Counted from the stretch's first letter, positions 48,047 through 61,469 are shown. The stretch: DNA of 64,000 bases from Gemmatimonadaceae bacterium (GCA_036273715.1 DASUHB010000050.1:1-64000), one strand, 5' to 3'. The notes: generated from the sequence alone by a model not told the origin. Numbers and translations: made by a program.

Positions 48047-48666
48047 TGCTCATCGGTCTCACCGGGAACATCGCGAGCGGCAAGTCGTCGGTCGCGAAAC
48101 TGTTTGCCGCGCGTGGTGCGACGGTGATTGACGCGGATGTTCTGGCGCGTCGCGCAGTCGAACCGGGCACGTCTGCATTGCGCTCGATCGTTGCGCGGTG
48201 GGGGACGGGCGTGTTGTCGCCCGACGGCTCGCTGGATCGCGCGGCGCTGCGTCACGTGGTATTCGACCGGCCCGACGAGCTCGAGGCGCTCAATGCGATC
48301 GTGCATCCCGAAGTTGGGCGACTGCGCGACGTGGAAATCGCGGCCGCCGCGGCGCGCGGCGATCGCGTGGTGGTGTGCGACATTCCGCTGCTGTTCGAGC
48401 GCCGCCTCGCGGAATCGTTCGCGCGCATCATCCTGGTCGACGCACCGCGTCCCATTCGACTGGAGCGGCTCATGCGCGATCGTGCGTTGTCGCACGAAGA
48501 AGCGGTGCAGATGATTGCTGCGCAGATGCCGGCCGAGCTCAAGCGGGCGCGCGCGGACTTCGTGATCGAGAATGCGGGGACGCGCGAACAGTTGGCCGAG
48601 CGTGTGGGCGAAGTGTGGGAGGAGATCGCGCGTGACCCGAGCGCTCAGGAGACCGCTCTGGCCTGA
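48043..48666 (+). CDS. coaE: Dephospho-CoA kinase
   Basis: Last step of coenzyme A synthesis. 207 residues. P-loop GNIASGKS at 8-15, DADVLAR near 31 and DIPLLFE near 113 are typical. The ATG overlaps the upstream lipoprotein stop. Confidence 0.96.
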   Translation: MMLIGLTGNIASGKSSVAKLFAARGATVIDADVLARRAVEPGTSALRSIVARWGTGVLSPDGSLDRAALRHVVFDRPDELEALNAIVHPEVGRLRDVEIAAAAARGDRVVVCDIPLLFERRLAESFARIILVDAPRPIRLERLMRDRALSHEEAVQMIAAQMPAELKRARADFVIENAGTREQLAERVGEVWEEIARDPSAQETALA

Positions 48667-48982
48667 TCGCCAACGGCGCGTTGGAGCCAGCGTTGCCGCG
48701 GCGACCTCATCAGATTGCGTTAGCGGCGATCGCGCCCGGGAATGGACATCGTACGCGTATGCCTAACTGAGGTAGGCGTAACGAAGCAACAAGCCGACGC
48801 ACCGCTGCCAGTTGCGCTCCCCAACCAGCCGTTGGAATCGGTCAGCCGCGCGGAACGCTCGGCTGCAGCGCACACACATGCTGCGCGACACCCAAAACGG
48901 CGCTCTCGTTCACCAACTAGGCGCGCGGCTCGACCGACCGCCTGTCAACGCGTTGGTCGTGTGCAGCCAAGCGGTCCGTGCG

Positions 48983-49157
48983 GTGTCCATCGTGTCCGTG
49001 CCTTGTCCGCGTCTTCATGAGCGTAGATGCCGGCTTTGGCTCGGCAGACCGCGCGCTCTACGGGACTCGAATCAGTCGGCCACATCGGTCGTCGGTGGAC
49101 GGCCCAACGGAAGCATCTACGCTCATGAAGACGCGGACAAAGCACGGACACGACGGG
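48983..49157. repeat. Dispersed inverted repeat, copy B
   Basis: Left arm 48983-49030 reads GTGTCCATCGTGTCCGTG through CTTCATGAGCGTAGATGC; right arm 49112-49157 reads GCATCTACGCTCATGAAG through CGGACACGACGG. The arms are nearly exact reverse complements over about 46 bases, with an 81-base spacer. Relative to copy A at 9089-9220 the arms point outward instead of inward. No coding capacity. Confidence 0.8.
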
Positions 49158-49479
49158 CAGAGCAACAAGAAAAAGACTCCTGTTATCCAGCTAGACGTGC
49201 CGATCGATCGGTCCCTTTCGAGCCCGCGGATATCCGCGGCGACTGACGGCGCCCATCCCGTTAGCCATGCCTGGACGTTTGATAACCGAAGCGCCGCAGC
49301 GGAGCATCGGCGAGGACATCGCGACGTCACCTCACACTGTCTCCACGAGTGTGACGCTCATAACGCTGCATCGCAGACCATGGTAGCAACCCTGCGTACG
49401 AACAGTGAGGCGAGCCGAACCGGGCGCGCTATGCCAGTGGAAACAGAGCGGCATGCCCGTCTCGGATGGAGCACCGTGC

Positions 49480-49508
49480 TTGACGCCTTCCGGCCTCGCC
49501 GGTAGACT
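49480..49508 (+). promoter_or_regulatory. gcvH promoter
   Basis: TTGACG (49480-49485), 17-base spacer, TAGACT (49503-49508). Transcription from about 49515 leaves a short leader of about 25 bases before the GTG of gcvH. Confidence 0.65.
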
Positions 49509-49539
49509 TCGCGCGACTTCAGCTTTGGGCAGCGCGCTC

Positions 49540-49929
49540 GTGTCGAACATTCCAAACGACCTGCTCTATACCGAAGAACACGAATTCGTGAAGAAGCTCG
49601 CCGACTCCGATGTCGTGCAGATCGGGATCACCGACTATGCGCAGGGTGAGTTGGGCGACGTGGTGTACGTCGAGCTGCCCAAGGTCGGCGAATCGTTCGG
49701 CCGGATGGATGTCTTCGGCACGATCGAAGCGGTGAAAGCCGTTTCGGAGTTGTTCTCCCCGCTTGCCGGCACGGTCGAAGCAGTGAATGCGCGGCTCGAC
49801 AAGGAACCGGCGCTGGTGAACACCGATCCCTACGGTGAAGGCTGGATGATTCGGCTGCGCGTGAAGGATGCGGGCGAGCAAGACCAGCTGCTCGGTCCCG
49901 AAGAATACAAGAAGCACATCGGCGAATAA
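49540..49929 (+). CDS. gcvH: Glycine cleavage system H protein
   Basis: 129 residues. The lipoylated Lys66 lies in IEAVKAVSE, and the fold landmarks DYAQGELGDVVYVELP are intact. Carries the aminomethyl group between P and T proteins. GTG 49540 starts the conserved sequence (SNIPNDLLYTEEHEF); no Shine-Dalgarno, and the frame is open upstream without similarity. Faces gcvP across a strong hairpin; gcvT is not in the window. Confidence 0.95.
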   Translation: MSNIPNDLLYTEEHEFVKKLADSDVVQIGITDYAQGELGDVVYVELPKVGESFGRMDVFGTIEAVKAVSELFSPLAGTVEAVNARLDKEPALVNTDPYGEGWMIRLRVKDAGEQDQLLGPEEYKKHIGE

Positions 49930-49944
49930 GCGGGAGCCGATGCG

Positions 49945-49975
49945 CACGGGCCCACGGCTGAGCCGCGGGCCCGTG
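49945..49975. terminator. Strong bidirectional hairpin
   Basis: CACGGGCCC (49945-49953) and GGGCCCGTG (49967-49975), with an inner CGGC/GCCG helix around TGA: 13 pairs in total. GTGTTT follows on the plus strand. Separates convergent gcvH and gcvP. Confidence 0.8.
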
Positions 49976-49994
49976 GTGTTTCCGCGTTAGATCG

Positions 49995-52892
<2,898 letters not shown>

Positions 52893-53362
52893 GAATGCCT
52901 CGGCGCCTGCGGGCGCTCGGTCGTGTCGGTCACGTGAATAGGGCGCGGGTCACCGTCGGCCCGCGTCGCAGCACCCAAATCTGGCATACCGTCAGGGGAA
53001 ATTCCATCTCGCCCGTTCGGCGACCCGGGCAGCCTCGTCGTATCTCGCTGCTCTTTGTTGTTTTTCAACAAACAACGAAGTGATGCTCACCAGGCTCGAT
53101 GGACCCAGCGCGGAGCAGCCGAGCGATCCGGGCCGTTCTCCGTTCGATCCGGCTGCACAACTTTTCCTTGCCCCACCGGCGTCTTGTCCCCATTGTTGCC
53201 ACCGTGTCATGAGGCGGGTGTACGGCTGGGCTCGCCGGGCCGCCTCGACGTCGTCAGAAGGAGGGCGAAAGCGAATCATCTCCTTGAACTGATCGTCTTT
53301 CCGTTGCCGCGCGCCCCTGGGCGCCGATGCGGAATCCTCCCTCTCTCGCCCGATCCCCATTC
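52893..53362. other. 470-base intergenic region upstream of gcvP
   Basis: Divergent region between gcvP and the peptide-binding protein gene. A 6-bp TTGTTG/CAACAA inverted repeat around five Ts lies at 53055-53071 in an AT-rich patch, perhaps part of a promoter or operator. Otherwise nothing recognised; the frames crossing it look non-coding. Confidence 0.5.
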
Positions 53363-55045
53363 ATGCGAACGCCCCACGCTGCCTCGTCCCTGCTTCCTCT
53401 GATCGCGGTCCTCGCGTGCCAGCGTGGCGATCGGGCGCGGACCGGGAACAGCGAATACGGCGGCACCATGGTGATCGCGGTGGGCATCGATGCCGACGCG
53501 CTCATGCCGCCGATCACGGTCAACGCGACGAGCTACGAGGTGGACGGTCTGGTCTTCGAGAACCTCGCGAAGCCAGGACCAACGTTAGACCCGATCGGCG
53601 ACAAAGGCTGGACGGGCGAGCTCGCCGACTCGTGGCAATGGGGCCGCGATTCGACCACGCTCGGATTCCACATCGACTCCGCCGCTCGTTGGCACGACGG
53701 CGTACCCGTTCGCTCGAGCGACGTGAAGTTCACGTTCCAACTCTATACGAATCCGAAGACCGGCTCGTTCGTCGCGCCGCTGCTCGCCAACATCGACTCC
53801 GTGAGCACACCGGATTCCTCGATCGCCGTGTTCTGGTTCAAGAAGCGCTATCCGGGACAGTTCTACGATGCCGCCTACCAGATGCGCATCCTGCCCAGGC
53901 ACGCGCTGGCCGGAACGGATCCGTCGCAGCTCCAGTCCGCGTCGTTTTCGCGCCATCCGATCGGCAGCGGTCCATACGAGTTCGTGAACTGGGTGCCGCG
54001 CCAGACGATCGAGCTGCGCGCCGACAGCTCGTACCACCGCGGTCGGCCGCGTCTCGAGCGGCTCATCTGGAGTGTCGCGCCCGAGTACAGCGCGACCGTC
54101 GTGCGCCTCATGTCGGGCGACGCGGACTTCCTGGAGTTCGTCCAACCGCCCGACATCCCGCGGGTCGGCCGCACGCCTAACGTCAAGCTGGTGCCGTACC
54201 CATCCATGGCGTACGGCTATCTGCTGTTCAACGAGCGCGACCCGGACGATCGATCGCGGCCCAACGCGCTCTTCTCGGATCGGTCGCTGCGGCGGGCGCT
54301 GACGATGGCGATCGATCGGCGCAGCATCGCCAGGAGCGTGTTCGATTCGTTAGGCACGGTGGCGTATGGTCCCTACACGCGCGCGCTGCCCTACTTCGAC
54401 AGCACCGTGGCCGAGCTGCCCTACAGCCCGGACAGCGCCCGCCGCATTTTCGACGCGCTCGGCTGGCGACCCGGGGCGAATGGCATTCGGACCAGGAACG
54501 GCGTGCCGCTCCGGTTCAGCATGCTCGTCCCGACGTCGAGCGCCGTGCGGATGCAGACGGCGGTGCTGCTCCAGGCGATGTTTCACGATGTCGGGGTGCG
54601 CGCCGACATCGAGACCGTGGACATCGGCACCTTCCGCCAGCGCAGCGAGTCGCGTCAATTCCAAACGTTGATCGAGGCCATGCAGTCAGACGGCAATCCG
54701 AGCTCGATCGTGCAGGGCTGGAGCGTCGCTGCCGCAAAGGCCAAGGATGGCGGCAACGCCGGATCGTACGAGAATCCGCAGTTCGACGCGCTGGTCGACA
54801 CGGCGATTGCCCAATTCGATGAAACGCGCGCCAAGGCGTATTTTTTTCGCGCGTACAGCATGCTCAACGAGGACGCGCCGGCGATCTGGCTCTGGGAGCC
54901 GGCGACGGTGGCCGCGGTGCAGAAACGCATTCACCCGGTGGACATGCGCGCCGACGAGTGGTTTGCTAACATCTCGCAATGGTACATCCCATCCGACGAG
55001 CGAATCGCGCGCGACCAGGTCCGTCTCGCGGAAGCCCAACGCTAG
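53363..55045 (+). CDS. Oligopeptide ABC transporter, solute-binding lipoprotein
   Basis: 560 residues, SBP family 5. The signal peptide ends at a lipobox AVLAC (Cys19). Family features are VDGLVFENLAKPGPTL near 55, WHDGVPVRSSDVKFTFQL and FYDAAYQMRILPRHAL. It captures peptides (or nickel, sugars or opines in relatives) and delivers them to the permease pair downstream. ATG 53363 preferred; ATG 53327 adds 12 residues. First gene of the operon ending at 59153. Confidence 0.88.
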   Translation: MRTPHAASSLLPLIAVLACQRGDRARTGNSEYGGTMVIAVGIDADALMPPITVNATSYEVDGLVFENLAKPGPTLDPIGDKGWTGELADSWQWGRDSTTLGFHIDSAARWHDGVPVRSSDVKFTFQLYTNPKTGSFVAPLLANIDSVSTPDSSIAVFWFKKRYPGQFYDAAYQMRILPRHALAGTDPSQLQSASFSRHPIGSGPYEFVNWVPRQTIELRADSSYHRGRPRLERLIWSVAPEYSATVVRLMSGDADFLEFVQPPDIPRVGRTPNVKLVPYPSMAYGYLLFNERDPDDRSRPNALFSDRSLRRALTMAIDRRSIARSVFDSLGTVAYGPYTRALPYFDSTVAELPYSPDSARRIFDALGWRPGANGIRTRNGVPLRFSMLVPTSSAVRMQTAVLLQAMFHDVGVRADIETVDIGTFRQRSESRQFQTLIEAMQSDGNPSSIVQGWSVAAAKAKDGGNAGSYENPQFDALVDTAIAQFDETRAKAYFFRAYSMLNEDAPAIWLWEPATVAAVQKRIHPVDMRADEWFANISQWYIPSDERIARDQVRLAEAQR

Positions 55046-55101
55046 CGCTGCGCAGGTCGCGGTGAGCCGCGTCCGGCGGCGCGCGCGCGCCGGACGCTGA
55101 C

Positions 55102-56073
55102 GTGCTTCGGCTGCTGCTGCGACGCGCCGGCCACGGCGTCCTGATCGTCTGGCTCGTCGCGACCGCTACCTTCTTTCTGCTGCACCTGGCGCCGGGCGAT
55201 CCGATCGCGGCATCGCTCGACAGCCCCCTCACACCGCCCGCCGTTCGCGCGCACTACCGGCATCTCTACGGCCTCGATCAGCCGTTGTCGGCGCAGTACG
55301 GACACTGGCTGGTGATGGTGGCGCACGGCGATTTCGGCTTCTCGTTCCCGCACCGGCGTCCGGTGAGCGCAGTGATCGGATCGGCCCTGCCCAACACGCT
55401 GCTGCTCATGGGCGTCGCACTCGTGCTCGCGTTCGCGGCCGGCATTGCGTTAGGCCTGATCCAGGCGCGCCACCGCGGGCGACCGCTGGATTGGGGGCTG
55501 GGCATCGGATCGCTCTTCTTCTATTCGATGCCGGATTTCTGGCTCGCCCTCATGCTGCTCTTCCTCTTCGCCTTCGTGTGGCGCGTGTTTCCCGTGACCG
55601 GCATGTTCGACCCGATCATGTATCCGTACTACGGATTCTGGCAGCGTATCGGGGACCGCCTCTGGCACCTCGTGCTGCCGGCGTCGACGCTCGCGCTCCT
55701 GAGCGCCGCCGCGATCGCCCGCTTTCAGCGCGCGGCGCTGCTCGACGTCGCCGGCGAAGACTTCGTCCTAACGGCGCGCGCCAAAGGTGTGAGCGAACGA
55801 CGCGTGCTCCTGCACCACATCCTGCGCAATGCGCTCCTCCCCGTGATCACGCTGTTCGGCCTCGCGCTGCCCGTCCTGCTCGGCGGATCGGTGTTCGTGG
55901 AGAAAATTTTCTCATGGCCCGGGATGGGGCTACTTACGGTGGAGGCGATCGGGACGCGCGACTATCCGCTGCTCACGGCGGCCGTCGTCATCGCCAGCGT
56001 GCTCGTGATCGCCGGCAGTGTCATTGCCGACGCGCTGTACGCGATCGTGGACCCCCGAGTTCGTCTCGAGTAG
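55102..56073 (+). CDS. dppB: Oligopeptide ABC transporter permease, DppB type
   Basis: 323 residues, six helices. The EAA loop region reads DFVLTARAKGVSERRVLLHHILRNAL near 220-245. The N-terminus MLRLLLRRAGHGVLIVWLVATATF is typical. GTG start at 55102, 56 bases after the binding protein gene. Confidence 0.92.
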   Translation: MLRLLLRRAGHGVLIVWLVATATFFLLHLAPGDPIAASLDSPLTPPAVRAHYRHLYGLDQPLSAQYGHWLVMVAHGDFGFSFPHRRPVSAVIGSALPNTLLLMGVALVLAFAAGIALGLIQARHRGRPLDWGLGIGSLFFYSMPDFWLALMLLFLFAFVWRVFPVTGMFDPIMYPYYGFWQRIGDRLWHLVLPASTLALLSAAAIARFQRAALLDVAGEDFVLTARAKGVSERRVLLHHILRNALLPVITLFGLALPVLLGGSVFVEKIFSWPGMGLLTVEAIGTRDYPLLTAAVVIASVLVIAGSVIADALYAIVDPRVRLE

Positions 56074-56074
56074 C

Positions 56075-57010
56075 GTGCACACGCTCGTCTGGATCGCGGC
56101 CGCGGTGCTCACGACGCTCGTGTGCGGCGCCGTCGCACGCGCTGGAGACGGCGAGAGCGGCTCGCCCTGGCGCATCGCGGTCACACGGTTGTGCGACAAC
56201 CGCGCCGCGTTCGCCGCGCTCTGCGTGATCGTCGCGCTGCTCGTGGTCGCCGTGCTGGCGCCGTGGCTCGCGCCGTATTCGCCGATCGCGCAGCCCGACA
56301 TCGTGCGCCTCAAGGATCTGCCGCCCTCTCTCGCGCATCCTTTCGGCACCGACTTCGCGAGCCGCGATGTGTTCAGTCGGGCATTGTACGGAGCGCGCGT
56401 TTCGTTGAGCGTCGCGCTGCTCGCCATTGTCGTTTCGGCGTCGGTCGGCACCGCTTACGGCGCCATCGCCGGCTACCTTGGCGGCCGCGTCGACACCATC
56501 ATGATGCGGCTCATCGACGCCGCGCTTTCCGTGCCGCGCATTCTGCTGCTCATCGCCGTGCTGGCGTTGTGGGCGCCGGTGCCGCTTCCCGTGCTCATCC
56601 TTCTGTTAGGCCTCACGGGCTGGTTCGGGGTCAGCCGCGTCGTGCGCGCGCAGGTGCTCTCTCTCCGCGAACGCGACATGGTCGTCGCCGCGCGCGCGTT
56701 GGGCGCGAGCGACCGCGAGATCCTCTGGCGCCACATTCTGCCCAACGTCATGTCGCCGGTCATCGTCTCGATCACGCTCGGCATCGCCAACGTGTTGATC
56801 GTCGAGGCGGGACTCTCGTACCTCGGTGTCGGCGTGCGCCCGCCATCGGCGAGCTGGGGCAACATGATTCTCGACGGCGCCGACGAAATCGCATCGTTGT
56901 GGTGGATCTCGACGTTTCCGGGATTGGCCATCGTGATTACCGTGATGGCATTCAATCTGCTCGGCGACGGCTTGCGCGACGCGCTGGACCCGCGTCAGGT
57001 TGACGGGTGA
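56075..57010 (+). CDS. dppC: Oligopeptide ABC transporter permease, DppC type
   Basis: 311 residues. An N-terminal helix, then the DppC hallmark [24 protein letters not shown], and an EAA loop [24 protein letters not shown] near 225-250. GTG 56075 is two bases after the dppB stop; a longer frame to 56018 lies within dppB. Stop overlaps the ATPase start (TGATG). Confidence 0.92.
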   Translation: MHTLVWIAAAVLTTLVCGAVARAGDGESGSPWRIAVTRLCDNRAAFAALCVIVALLVVAVLAPWLAPYSPIAQPDIVRLKDLPPSLAHPFGTDFASRDVFSRALYGARVSLSVALLAIVVSASVGTAYGAIAGYLGGRVDTIMMRLIDAALSVPRILLLIAVLALWAPVPLPVLILLLGLTGWFGVSRVVRAQVLSLRERDMVVAARALGASDREILWRHILPNVMSPVIVSITLGIANVLIVEAGLSYLGVGVRPPSASWGNMILDGADEIASLWWISTFPGLAIVITVMAFNLLGDGLRDALDPRQVDG

Positions 57011-58050
57011 TGACGAGCCCCGCCCCGGCGCCCCTGCTGTCCGTGCGCGATCTGTCCACCTGGTTTCACACCGGTGCGCACATCGTGGCCCGCGCCGTGG
57101 ACGGTGTGTCGTTCGACGTGATGCCGCACGAGACCGTTGGCCTCGTCGGCGAATCAGGCTGCGGCAAGTCTGTGACGTCGCTCTCGATACTCCGGCTCAT
57201 CGAGCGCCCCGGCCGCATCGAGCCCGGAAGCCGCATCGAGTTCGAGGGACGCGACCTGCTGTCCCTCGACGATCGCGCGATTCGCGCCATTCGCGGCAAT
57301 CGCATTTCGATGATCTTCCAGGAGCCGATGACGTCGCTCAACCCGGTGTTCACGGTAGGCGACCAGATCGCCGAGGTCGCGCGCGTGCACGCCAACGTAT
57401 CGCGACGCGAGGCCTGGGACCGCGCCGTCGACATGCTGCAGCAAGTAGGAGTTCCCGCACCGGCCGAGCGCGCGCGCGAGTACCCGCACCAGTTGTCGGG
57501 CGGGTTGCGCCAGCGCGCGATGATCGCGATGGCGCTCATGATGCACCCAGCGCTGCTCATCGCCGATGAACCGACGACGGCGCTCGACGTGACGATCCAG
57601 GCGCAGATTCTCGAGCTGCTCGCCGAGTTACAGTCGCGGGTCGGCATGTCGATCCTGCTCATCACACACGACCTCGGCGTGATCGCCGAGTCCGCGTCGC
57701 GCGTCCTCGTGATGTATGCCGGTCAGATCGTGGAAGAGGCGCCGGTGCGAACCTTGTTTGCGGCAGCGCACCACCCATACACCGAGGGGTTGTTGAGCGC
57801 GATGCCGCGAATGGGCGAGCGCCGTGAACGCCTAACCGTGATTCCCGGCACCGTGCCGTCGCCGACCGACTGGCCGGCTGGATGCCGGTTTCACGATCGC
57901 TGCGCGTACGCGTGGGAGCGCTGCCGTGTCGAGCCGCCGCCGCTGTACCAGATCGGCGCGACCCACGTCTCAAGGTGCCACCTGGCTGACGAACCGAACC
58001 GCCGTCACGCAGCCGGCGCCCCAGCCGGCGGAGCGGCGTCGCAGCCGTGA
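57010..58050 (+). CDS. dppD: Oligopeptide ABC transporter ATPase, DppD type
   Basis: 346 residues. Walker A GESGCGKS near 48, signature LSGGLRQR near 161, Walker [13 protein letters not shown] near 180. A C-terminal oligopeptide-type tail has the CRFHDRC cysteines seen in DppD/OppD proteins, which in some species bind an iron-sulfur cluster. ATG 57010 overlaps the dppC stop; GTG 57007 is possible. Confidence 0.94.
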   Translation: MTSPAPAPLLSVRDLSTWFHTGAHIVARAVDGVSFDVMPHETVGLVGESGCGKSVTSLSILRLIERPGRIEPGSRIEFEGRDLLSLDDRAIRAIRGNRISMIFQEPMTSLNPVFTVGDQIAEVARVHANVSRREAWDRAVDMLQQVGVPAPAERAREYPHQLSGGLRQRAMIAMALMMHPALLIADEPTTALDVTIQAQILELLAELQSRVGMSILLITHDLGVIAESASRVLVMYAGQIVEEAPVRTLFAAAHHPYTEGLLSAMPRMGERRERLTVIPGTVPSPTDWPAGCRFHDRCAYAWERCRVEPPPLYQIGATHVSRCHLADEPNRRHAAGAPAGGAASQP

Positions 58051-59153
58051 CGGCGCCTAACGCAGAAACGGTGCGACCCGATCAGGACGCGCGGTCGCCG
58101 GCGCCCTTGCTCACCGTACGCGATCTCGTCAAACACTTCCCCATCACCAGGGGCGTGTTCCGGCGGCACGTCGGCGCCGTACGGGCAGTGGACGGCATTT
58201 CACTCGACGTCTTCCCCGGTGAGACCCTCGCGCTGGTCGGCGAGTCGGGGTGCGGCAAGACCACCGCCGGCCGCTCGATCCTGCGCCTCATCGAACCCAC
58301 CGCGGGCGACATTCGATTCGACGGCGTGGATGTGCGCGCGCTCGGCGCAGCAGCGCTGCGGCGGCTCCGCCGTCAGATGCAGATCATCTTCCAGGACCCG
58401 TTCTCGTCGCTCAACCCGCGCATGACCGTGGGGGCGATCGTCCGCGAAGGCCTGACGATTCACAAGCTGGCCGAAGGTCAGGCGGCCAACGCGCGCGTCC
58501 ACGAATTGCTCGACGAAGTCGGCCTGCGCGCGGACGTCGCCTCGCGCTACCCGCACGAATTCTCAGGTGGTCAACGCCAGCGCATCGGCATCGCGCGCGC
58601 GCTCGCCGTCGAGCCGCGCTTCATCGTCTGCGATGAGCCCGTGAGCGCCCTCGATGTCTCGGTGCAGGCACAGGTGATCAACCTGCTCGAGGATCTGCAG
58701 CGCCAGCACCGCCTCGCCTACCTGTTCATCGCGCACGATCTCTCGGTGGTGGAGCACATTTCCGATCGCGTCGCGGTGATGTACTTGGGACACATCGTGG
58801 AGCTGGCGGACGCCGTCGCGCTCTATCGCGAGCCGATCATGCCGTACACGCAGGCGCTGCTCTCGGCTGTTCCGGTGCCGGACCCCACGCGCGAGCGCCA
58901 GCGGATCATTCTCAGCGGCGACGTACCATCGCCGGCCAATCCGCCCACCGGCTGTCCGTTTCATCCGCGCTGTCCGCATCCGCGCAAAGACGAGGCGTGC
59001 ACCCGCCTCGTGCCGCCGCTGGAAGAAAAAGCGCCGGGCCACTTCGCCGCGTGCATCAAGCAGCCACCGACCGCCGTATCGTGGGCCGAGCAGCAGGCGG
59101 CCGGGGGCACCAGCCCGCCGGAGCGGGTGATGCTCGCGTCGCCGGCTGCCTAA
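58047..59153 (+). CDS. dppF: Oligopeptide ABC transporter ATPase, DppF type
   Basis: 368 residues. Walker A GESGCGKT near 70, signature FSGGQRQR near 172, Walker [13 protein letters not shown] near 191, and a C-terminal tail with [16 protein letters not shown]. Its GTG start overlaps dppD by four bases. The TAA stop at 59151-59153 lies inside a GCCTAAC word. Confidence 0.94.
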   Translation: MTAPNAETVRPDQDARSPAPLLTVRDLVKHFPITRGVFRRHVGAVRAVDGISLDVFPGETLALVGESGCGKTTAGRSILRLIEPTAGDIRFDGVDVRALGAAALRRLRRQMQIIFQDPFSSLNPRMTVGAIVREGLTIHKLAEGQAANARVHELLDEVGLRADVASRYPHEFSGGQRQRIGIARALAVEPRFIVCDEPVSALDVSVQAQVINLLEDLQRQHRLAYLFIAHDLSVVEHISDRVAVMYLGHIVELADAVALYREPIMPYTQALLSAVPVPDPTRERQRIILSGDVPSPANPPTGCPFHPRCPHPRKDEACTRLVPPLEEKAPGHFAACIKQPPTAVSWAEQQAAGGTSPPERVMLASPAA

Positions 59154-59169
59154 CGACGCCGCGCCGGCG

Positions 59170-60885
59170 TCACGGCCACGTGAATACGCTCGACGGCGCA
59201 ACGAGCTCACGGCTGAACCGGATGTCGCGCGGCTCGTGCGCGAACAGGTGGCTCGCGTTGAGCACGCTGAGCCGCACCTCCCACTTGGCGTGCGCGTCGT
59301 GGTTCACCGGCAGCGCCAGATCCAACCGCCACGTCTGCTGCGATCCCGGCGGAAACGCGCCGAGAATGCCGACGCCGACGCCGGTTTTGAGCGGCGTCGT
59401 GACGCCGAACGGCGCGTCGCCGGCCCATACGCGCCCCGCATCGGCGAAGAACGCGAGGCCGATGGCAGCCTGGTCGCGCACGCGGCCCATGAACCACCGG
59501 TCCTCGATCCGCGCCACGCCGCGCCGCGCCCCGGCGTCCTGAGAATTCAGGTACCCGCGCACGCCGCCGTCCACTTCGCCTAACGAAAGCTGGAACGGCA
59601 CGCGCTGGTCCCACCCGCTGCCCCAGTCGATGGTGCCTACGAGCGTGTGGTTCGCCGTGATGCGGTGGTACGCCATGAGCCGCGCGCTGGCCAGAAGGCC
59701 ATCCCACCCGTGGCTGCGATAATCTTGCCGGCCTTCCGCCGTCGCCGTCATATAGCCAAATGTCGTGGGCGTGCCCAAGCCGACGTACACTCCGCTCGCC
59801 AGGAACAAGTCGTCATCGCGGCCATCGAGAATCCGCACGCCGCGGCCGAGCAAATTGCCTAACTGAAAGCCGACGCGGACGTCCTGGGTGGCCTCGAGCG
59901 CGTCGAAATGCTGCACCGGCAGGAAGCTGAGACTCCGCAATCCCCAGAGCACGTTGATGCGCGTGTTGCGCCGCATCGGATACCGCGCGAGCAGGGTGTC
60001 GTAATTCACCGTCGACTCGGGCACCGGCGGCAACCCGATGTTGTCCACTTCGTGCGAAACCGAAAAGCCCAACAGACTCAATTTCCGGCCACCGCCGATG
60101 CGCACCACGCCGCCGACATCGCCGAATTTCCGATCGATCGCCACCGGCACGGGGTCGAGATCGCTGCGATCGAATCCGAACACGTCGCTCCGATCTTCGC
60201 CGATCACGCGCCACGCGATGCGCTGCAGGTCCGTGATGAACGGGTGGCTCAGGTCCATCAACAGGTTGCTCTGGCCGAGATCGAAGCGTTCGGCGGCGAC
60301 GTTGAAGTGCCACGGATGTCCCCAGAACTGGTAATCCGTGTATCGGACGCCGTAGGTGTCGCGGAACTGTCCCTCGGCCCACTCGACCTGGACGGATCGG
60401 CCGCCGCCCAAAAAATTGCCTTCGCCCACGCGGAGCGACGTGATCCAGGGGCTGTGGCTCGCGGTGCCTAACGCAAGGATCGGCGTGAATTCATCGGTGG
60501 TCTCGGCCAGCAGAATCACGCCGCCCGCGCCGTCGTCGTAGGTGCCGATGTGCGCCTGCGCGATGAAGGGCTGCGCGCGCAGAATGCGTTCGGACTCGGC
60601 GATCTCGGCGGCGTTGCACGACATGCCCGGCTGCAGCAGGATGAATCGCTGCACCACCTGCGGCTTCGTGTTGGCATGGATCGAGGAGAGGATGCCGAGC
60701 GGCGTCGTCCACCACTTGCCGTTGCGCGGATAGTACGGCGGCCGCGTCTGGACCTCGATTTCCGAGATGCGCTGGCCCGCACACGCCACTTCCCGTCCCG
60801 CGACCTGGGCCGCTGCCGGCCGGCCCCAAGCCCCCATGGCCGCCGCCACCGCGCCGACGCCTAACGCAACACGGCAGATCGGCAT
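59170..60885 (-). CDS. Omp85-superfamily outer-membrane protein with a single POTRA domain
   Basis: 571 residues. Signal peptide (to AAAQVAG), one POTRA-like domain at about 40-125 (RFILLQPGMSCNAAEIAESERILRAQPFI), then a 16-strand beta-barrel ending with the aromatic Trp-Pro terminus typical of barrels. BamA carries five POTRA units and TamA three, so this is a reduced member, closer in size to single-POTRA family proteins. Could insert or secrete outer-membrane proteins or lipids. Convergent with dppF. Confidence 0.8.
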   Translation of the reverse strand: MPICRVALGVGAVAAAMGAWGRPAAAQVAGREVACAGQRISEIEVQTRPPYYPRNGKWWTTPLGILSSIHANTKPQVVQRFILLQPGMSCNAAEIAESERILRAQPFIAQAHIGTYDDGAGGVILLAETTDEFTPILALGTASHSPWITSLRVGEGNFLGGGRSVQVEWAEGQFRDTYGVRYTDYQFWGHPWHFNVAAERFDLGQSNLLMDLSHPFITDLQRIAWRVIGEDRSDVFGFDRSDLDPVPVAIDRKFGDVGGVVRIGGGRKLSLLGFSVSHEVDNIGLPPVPESTVNYDTLLARYPMRRNTRINVLWGLRSLSFLPVQHFDALEATQDVRVGFQLGNLLGRGVRILDGRDDDLFLASGVYVGLGTPTTFGYMTATAEGRQDYRSHGWDGLLASARLMAYHRITANHTLVGTIDWGSGWDQRVPFQLSLGEVDGGVRGYLNSQDAGARRGVARIEDRWFMGRVRDQAAIGLAFFADAGRVWAGDAPFGVTTPLKTGVGVGILGAFPPGSQQTWRLDLALPVNHDAHAKWEVRLSVLNASHLFAHEPRDIRFSRELVAPSSVFTWP

Positions 60886-60905
60886 GCGGCGCCCGGCGCC
60901 CGGGC

Positions 60906-61469
60906 TCAGCGGCCCATGCGGCGCTTCAGCTCCTCGAGCCGCCGCTCCGCGTCCGCCTCGCGCGCCGACCGGTCGGCCGCCCGTCGCAGTCCGGCGAGGT
61001 CCGCGTCCAACGAAGCATCCGCGGATTCCGAAGGAGAACTGCTCGCCGACGATGGCGACGGGCCGCCCACGCCAGGCAGCCCCGCACCCGACGCCATCGA
61101 GTGAAACTGCTCCGTCATCTCCGCCAACTCCTGCTCCGCCAACGCCAATTCGGATGTCTGCGCTTGGAGCTTTCGCTCCAGCATCGCGATCCGGTCCTGG
61201 TGCTTGGTCGCATAGCGCTCAGCGAGACGCACCGTCTCCGCATCGTGGATGTCCGCCGCCATCTTCCCTCGACGCCGCGCCGTCTCCAACTCGGTCTGCT
61301 CGTGCTCGAGCTGCGCACGCGTCATCCCGATCGCCGCGCGGACCTCCGAAACGCCGACCTTCGCTTCCACCAATGCTTCGCGCATCATCGCAAGAACCGC
61401 GCGCCCTTCCCCAGGAGAGGACGCGCGGCTCATCGCGTCGCGCCAGGCTTGTCTCATATTCTCGAACAT
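60906..61469 (-). CDS. PspA/IM30-like coiled-coil protein (tentative)
   Basis: 187 residues, almost entirely helical. Helices from 3 to about 120 (MFENMRQAWRDAMSRAS; ALVEAKVGVSEVRAAIGM; LERKLQAQTSELALAEQEL), then a disordered SPSSASSSPSES linker and a short C-terminal helix ending ELKRRMGR. Looks like PspA/IM30-like membrane-maintenance proteins, without a confirmed family signature. 20 bases before the Omp85 gene, so an envelope role is plausible. Confidence 0.6.
   Translation of the reverse strand: MFENMRQAWRDAMSRASSPGEGRAVLAMMREALVEAKVGVSEVRAAIGMTRAQLEHEQTELETARRRGKMAADIHDAETVRLAERYATKHQDRIAMLERKLQAQTSELALAEQELAEMTEQFHSMASGAGLPGVGGPSPSSASSSPSESADASLDADLAGLRRAADRSAREADAERRLEELKRRMGR

Larger units (their letters stand above)
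48667..49539. other. 873-base intergenic region with hairpin, repeat and promoter
   Basis: No credible gene. 48758-48780 holds a TACGC...GCGTA hairpin that includes a GCCTAAC word. 48983-49157 carries the dispersed inverted repeat, and the gcvH promoter is at 49480-49508. I see no glycine riboswitch core in front of gcvH. The rest shows nothing recognisable. Confidence 0.6.

Noticed and set aside
49200-49540. Glycine riboswitch before gcvH
   Set aside because: I looked for the conserved glycine riboswitch core and found none; a normal promoter lies close to the start codon.
52992-53360. 122-residue minus-strand frame upstream of gcvP
   Set aside because: No ribosome site, no family and a composition like non-coding DNA.
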